Part shown: in pieces, positions 61,826 to 64,000 of the stretch
Layout: every line of letters starts with the position of its first letter
Position numbering within the stretch: position 1 is the first letter of the stretch
Assembly: GCA_016342355.1 (NCBI GenBank)
Contig: JAEINP010000017.1
Location: forward strand, 21,698 to 85,697
DNA: 64,000 nt
DNA from: Desulfatibacillum sp.
GTDB taxonomy: Bacteria; Desulfobacterota; Desulfobacteria; Desulfobacterales; Desulfatibacillaceae
Reading direction: 5' to 3'
Program-made: the position numbers and the translations under genes
Notes under the pieces: generated by a model
Seen by the model: only the letters and a program-made list of their open reading frames with translations
Databases searched by the model: none
Told to the model about the DNA's origin: nothing

Positions 61826-63294
61826 TGGAGATCAACCAAGCCAACCTGGACGGCATTCTCAAACCCAAAGACGGGTTTGCCCCGGTCTACCTCATTTACG
61901 GGGATGAAATGCTGTACAAGGAGGCCTTTGCAAAGCTCCTGGACGCCATGGTGCCCAAGGAGCAGCAGGGGCTGAACTACGACCCCCTGGACGGCAGGGA
62001 CATGGCAGCCTCGTCCGTGGTGGCCAGCCTCCTGACCTACCCCATGTTTCCGGGAACCAAGGTCGTTGCCTGGCTCGACTCCAAGGTTTTCTATTCCCAA
62101 AAGCAAACCCTGGCCTTGCTGGAAAAGGCCGCAGACGTATTCAAGGACAAGGGCGTTGAAAGGGCTTCGCGCTTTGTTCTGGATTACCTGAGCATACGGA
62201 AAATTGATCTGGCGGATATAAACCGGGCCGACCCTGGCCCTGGCTTGAATCTGCCCGAGGACCACAAAGGCCTGGCCGGAGACTGGCTGGATGAAGCCAT
62301 TACCTATTGCATTGATGAAGGCAAAGAGGTCCCCGAATACCTGGATGAAGGAGAAATGATCGTCCAGGTTCTGGAGCAGGGGTGCGGGGAAAACCATCTG
62401 ATTATTACCGCCGACCTGGCGGACAAACGGAAAAAACTCTTCAAATACATCAAGGAACACGGCGTGGTGGTGGACTGCTCGGTCCCAAAGGGAAGCCTGA
62501 AGGCCGACAAGGACGCCCAGCTCCAGGCCCTTACCGTACAGAAAAACAGGGTGCTGAAGGCCCGTAACAAGTCCATGGAGCCACGGGCCTTTACCATGTT
62601 GGTGGACCGCATTGGCGCGGACCTTCGCGCTTTTTCCAACGCGCTGGAAAAACTGGCCTCCTATGTGGGAGACCGCCCCAATATCTCCGCCAAAGACGTG
62701 GATACCCTGGTCAACCGCACCAAAGAGGACCCCATCTTTGCCTTTACCGGAGCCCTGGCGGAAAAAAACGTTCAACAAACCCTGGAACTTTTGGACCGCC
62801 TGCTTTCCAACGATTTTCATCCCCTGGCCGTTATTGCAGCCAGCGCCAACCATTTCAGGCGATTCCTGGCCATCAAGGTGTTTCTGGCCGGACCTTTTGG
62901 AAGCAGGTGGAATAAGGGCATGCAGTTCAACGCCTTCAAAAGCGGCGTCATGCCCGCCATTGAAAATCATGACACCAGAACCCGGGAAGTCCTGGACGCA
63001 TGGGAAACCCAACTGGTTCCCGAGGAAAAAGAGGTCCCTGGAGCAAAGAAGAAAAAGGCCAAAAAGACCGCCAAAAAATTCACCACAGACCTGTTTGTGG
63101 CGCCCAAAGGCCGCAACCCCTACCCTATTTTTCTGGCCTTCAAGGAATCGGAGCGGTTCACCCAGGAGGAGCTTGTCCGGGCCATGGATCTTCTGATCCA
63201 GGCGGACCGGGACATCAAAAGCTATCCTCCCCAACGGTCCCGGCTTATCATGGAAAAAGCCATCCTGGGCATCTGCGGGACAGGATCTGCATGA
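61825..63294 (+). CDS. holA: DNA polymerase III delta subunit
   Basis: Protein of 489 residues. The N-terminus PVYLIYGDEMLYKEAFAKLL and the central ENHLIITADLADKRKKLFKY, RIGADLRAFSNALEKLASYV and DPIFAFTGALAEKNVQQTLE are typical of HolA, the clamp-loader delta subunit. It is about 140 residues longer than usual. The extra parts are at about 110-170 (SIRKIDLADINRADPGPGLN) and a Lys-rich linker near 410 (GAKKKKAKKTAKK). It is coupled to lgt, and its stop is 27 bases from a converging gene. Confidence 0.87.
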   Translation: MEINQANLDGILKPKDGFAPVYLIYGDEMLYKEAFAKLLDAMVPKEQQGLNYDPLDGRDMAASSVVASLLTYPMFPGTKVVAWLDSKVFYSQKQTLALLEKAADVFKDKGVERASRFVLDYLSIRKIDLADINRADPGPGLNLPEDHKGLAGDWLDEAITYCIDEGKEVPEYLDEGEMIVQVLEQGCGENHLIITADLADKRKKLFKYIKEHGVVVDCSVPKGSLKADKDAQLQALTVQKNRVLKARNKSMEPRAFTMLVDRIGADLRAFSNALEKLASYVGDRPNISAKDVDTLVNRTKEDPIFAFTGALAEKNVQQTLELLDRLLSNDFHPLAVIAASANHFRRFLAIKVFLAGPFGSRWNKGMQFNAFKSGVMPAIENHDTRTREVLDAWETQLVPEEKEVPGAKKKKAKKTAKKFTTDLFVAPKGRNPYPIFLAFKESERFTQEELVRAMDLLIQADRDIKSYPPQRSRLIMEKAILGICGTGSA

Positions 63295-63321
63295 TAAGGA
63301 AACGGTGAATTCAGACTGTCA

Positions 63322-64000
63322 CTACCTGAAACCCGCTACCGATTGCAGGATGTAAATGGCCTCAGCCAGTCCAATCACCCCATCGCCGTTCACATCAGCC
63401 CCTGCTCGGACACTTGCGGCGGGAGAAATCCCCACTAAAACCTGAAAAACCGATACGGCATCCGCCAAATTCAAGACGCCGTTGCCGTCCACATCACCTT
63501 CAAGAGCCGTAAGTTTCAATCCGGCAACCTTTGTCGGAACGTCCACATAGGACGAAGTGCTTCCAGTGCCGACCTGCCCAACGCTGTTCGCGCCGCACAT
63601 CCACACGGAACCGTCAGTTTTCAAAAAGGCGGTGTTGTATTCAAAGGTTTCCAATTGCATCAACGAGCCGGTAATGAGGGCCTGCTGCCATTCGGCGGAG
63701 GCATAAGGAATATTAGCCCACAAGCAGTTCCCGTCGCCAAATTGCCCCCGGTGATTCAAACCCACGGACCACACGGACCCATCGGATTTTTGTATCATGG
63801 TATGATCTCTTCCGGCGTTGATGTCAGCTATGTTCGAAATATCTGGAATTTGAGCAGGACCATATGATGTCTTGTTCAGATACTCCGTATTGAGGTCCAG
63901 GCCTTTTCCAAGCTGGTTGTACTGGTTGCTGCCCCATGACCAGACATCACCGCCATTTTTAAGCACGACAGTATGATATCCTCCGGCTCTCACTTTTATA
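63322..64000 (-). CDS. RCC1-repeat protein with dockerin-like tail (5' end outside window)
   Basis: The frame stays open to the window edge (an apparent GTG start at 63993 is internal), so the N-terminus is missing; about 226 residues are visible. RCC1-type repeats (YHTVVLKNGGDVWSWGSNQY; SDGSVWSVGLNHRGQFGDGN; KTDGSVWMCGANSVGQVGTG) are followed by two dockerin-like Ca loops (DVDGNGVLNLADAVSVFQVL and DVNGDGVIGLAEAIYILQSV). The tail resembles the end of the 1341-residue protein at 51101-55126. It is probably exported. Function unknown. Confidence 0.85.
   Translation of the reverse strand, partial: IKVRAGGYHTVVLKNGGDVWSWGSNQYNQLGKGLDLNTEYLNKTSYGPAQIPDISNIADINAGRDHTMIQKSDGSVWSVGLNHRGQFGDGNCLWANIPYASAEWQQALITGSLMQLETFEYNTAFLKTDGSVWMCGANSVGQVGTGSTSSYVDVPTKVAGLKLTALEGDVDGNGVLNLADAVSVFQVLVGISPAASVRAGADVNGDGVIGLAEAIYILQSVAGFR

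Overview
The window looks like chromosome of a mesophilic, anaerobic, fatty-acid- or hydrocarbon-oxidising deltaproteobacterium (Desulfobacterota), most like a Desulfatibacillum/Desulfobacteraceae-type sulfate reducer. That placement is an inference from gene content: several crotonases, an acyl-CoA dehydrogenase, ferredoxin-like proteins, a giant activase for 2-hydroxyacyl-CoA-type dehydratases, NCS2 transport, and large Ca-loop/RCC1/thrombospondin-3 exported proteins with dockerin-like tails. I found no rRNA, tRNA, CRISPR array or intact transposase.

Layout. 1-10.9 kb: a tandem array of at least four paralogous FG-GAP/VCBS proteins (the first cut by the window edge). Each is its own transcription unit with a strong terminator. 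The three complete copies share a leader sequence and an N-terminal domain of about 90 residues in front of a buried signal-peptide-like segment. 10.9-21 kb (minus strand): a catabolic cluster with three divergent crotonases, an acyl-CoA dehydrogenase, two proteins sharing a Cys-x-Cys-Cys-x-Cys-Cys-Cys motif plus two ferredoxin motifs, a NifX-like protein, an NCS2 permease, a Cache-like exported protein, a TetR regulator and a TIGR03084-type protein. 21.7-24.8 kb (minus): a coniferyl-type aldehyde dehydrogenase and a GMC oxidoreductase, with operator-like palindromes. 25-29.2 kb (plus): purN, pgm and a TPR-SPOR protein. 29.5-35 kb: a 1400-residue double activase/dehydratase-like fusion, a lipoprotein alpha/beta hydrolase and a small exported protein, with overlapping genes.

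35.1-42.2 kb: a MacAB/TolC-type export operon divergent from a CpxRA-like two-component pair. Between them lie two inverted CpxR-box-like elements. A 154-bp MITE-like element follows the kinase. 42.5-50.8 kb: an M19 dipeptidase lipoprotein, then a TetR-AcrA-AcrB-OprM-type RND operon whose promoter carries two 14-bp palindromes at the expected start site. 51.1-57.4 kb: a 1341-residue protein with duplicated RCC1 + thrombospondin-3 modules, a transglutaminase-like protein with a TetR regulator, and tatA. 57.7-63.3 kb: the housekeeping run ileS-lspA-lgt-holA. At the right edge a second RCC1/dockerin-tailed protein runs off the window.

The most unusual items are the tandem VCBS family with its shared leader and N-terminal region, the paired Cys-motif ferredoxin-like proteins in the acyl-CoA cluster, and a series of distinct operator-like palindromes sitting on or near sigma70-like promoters.
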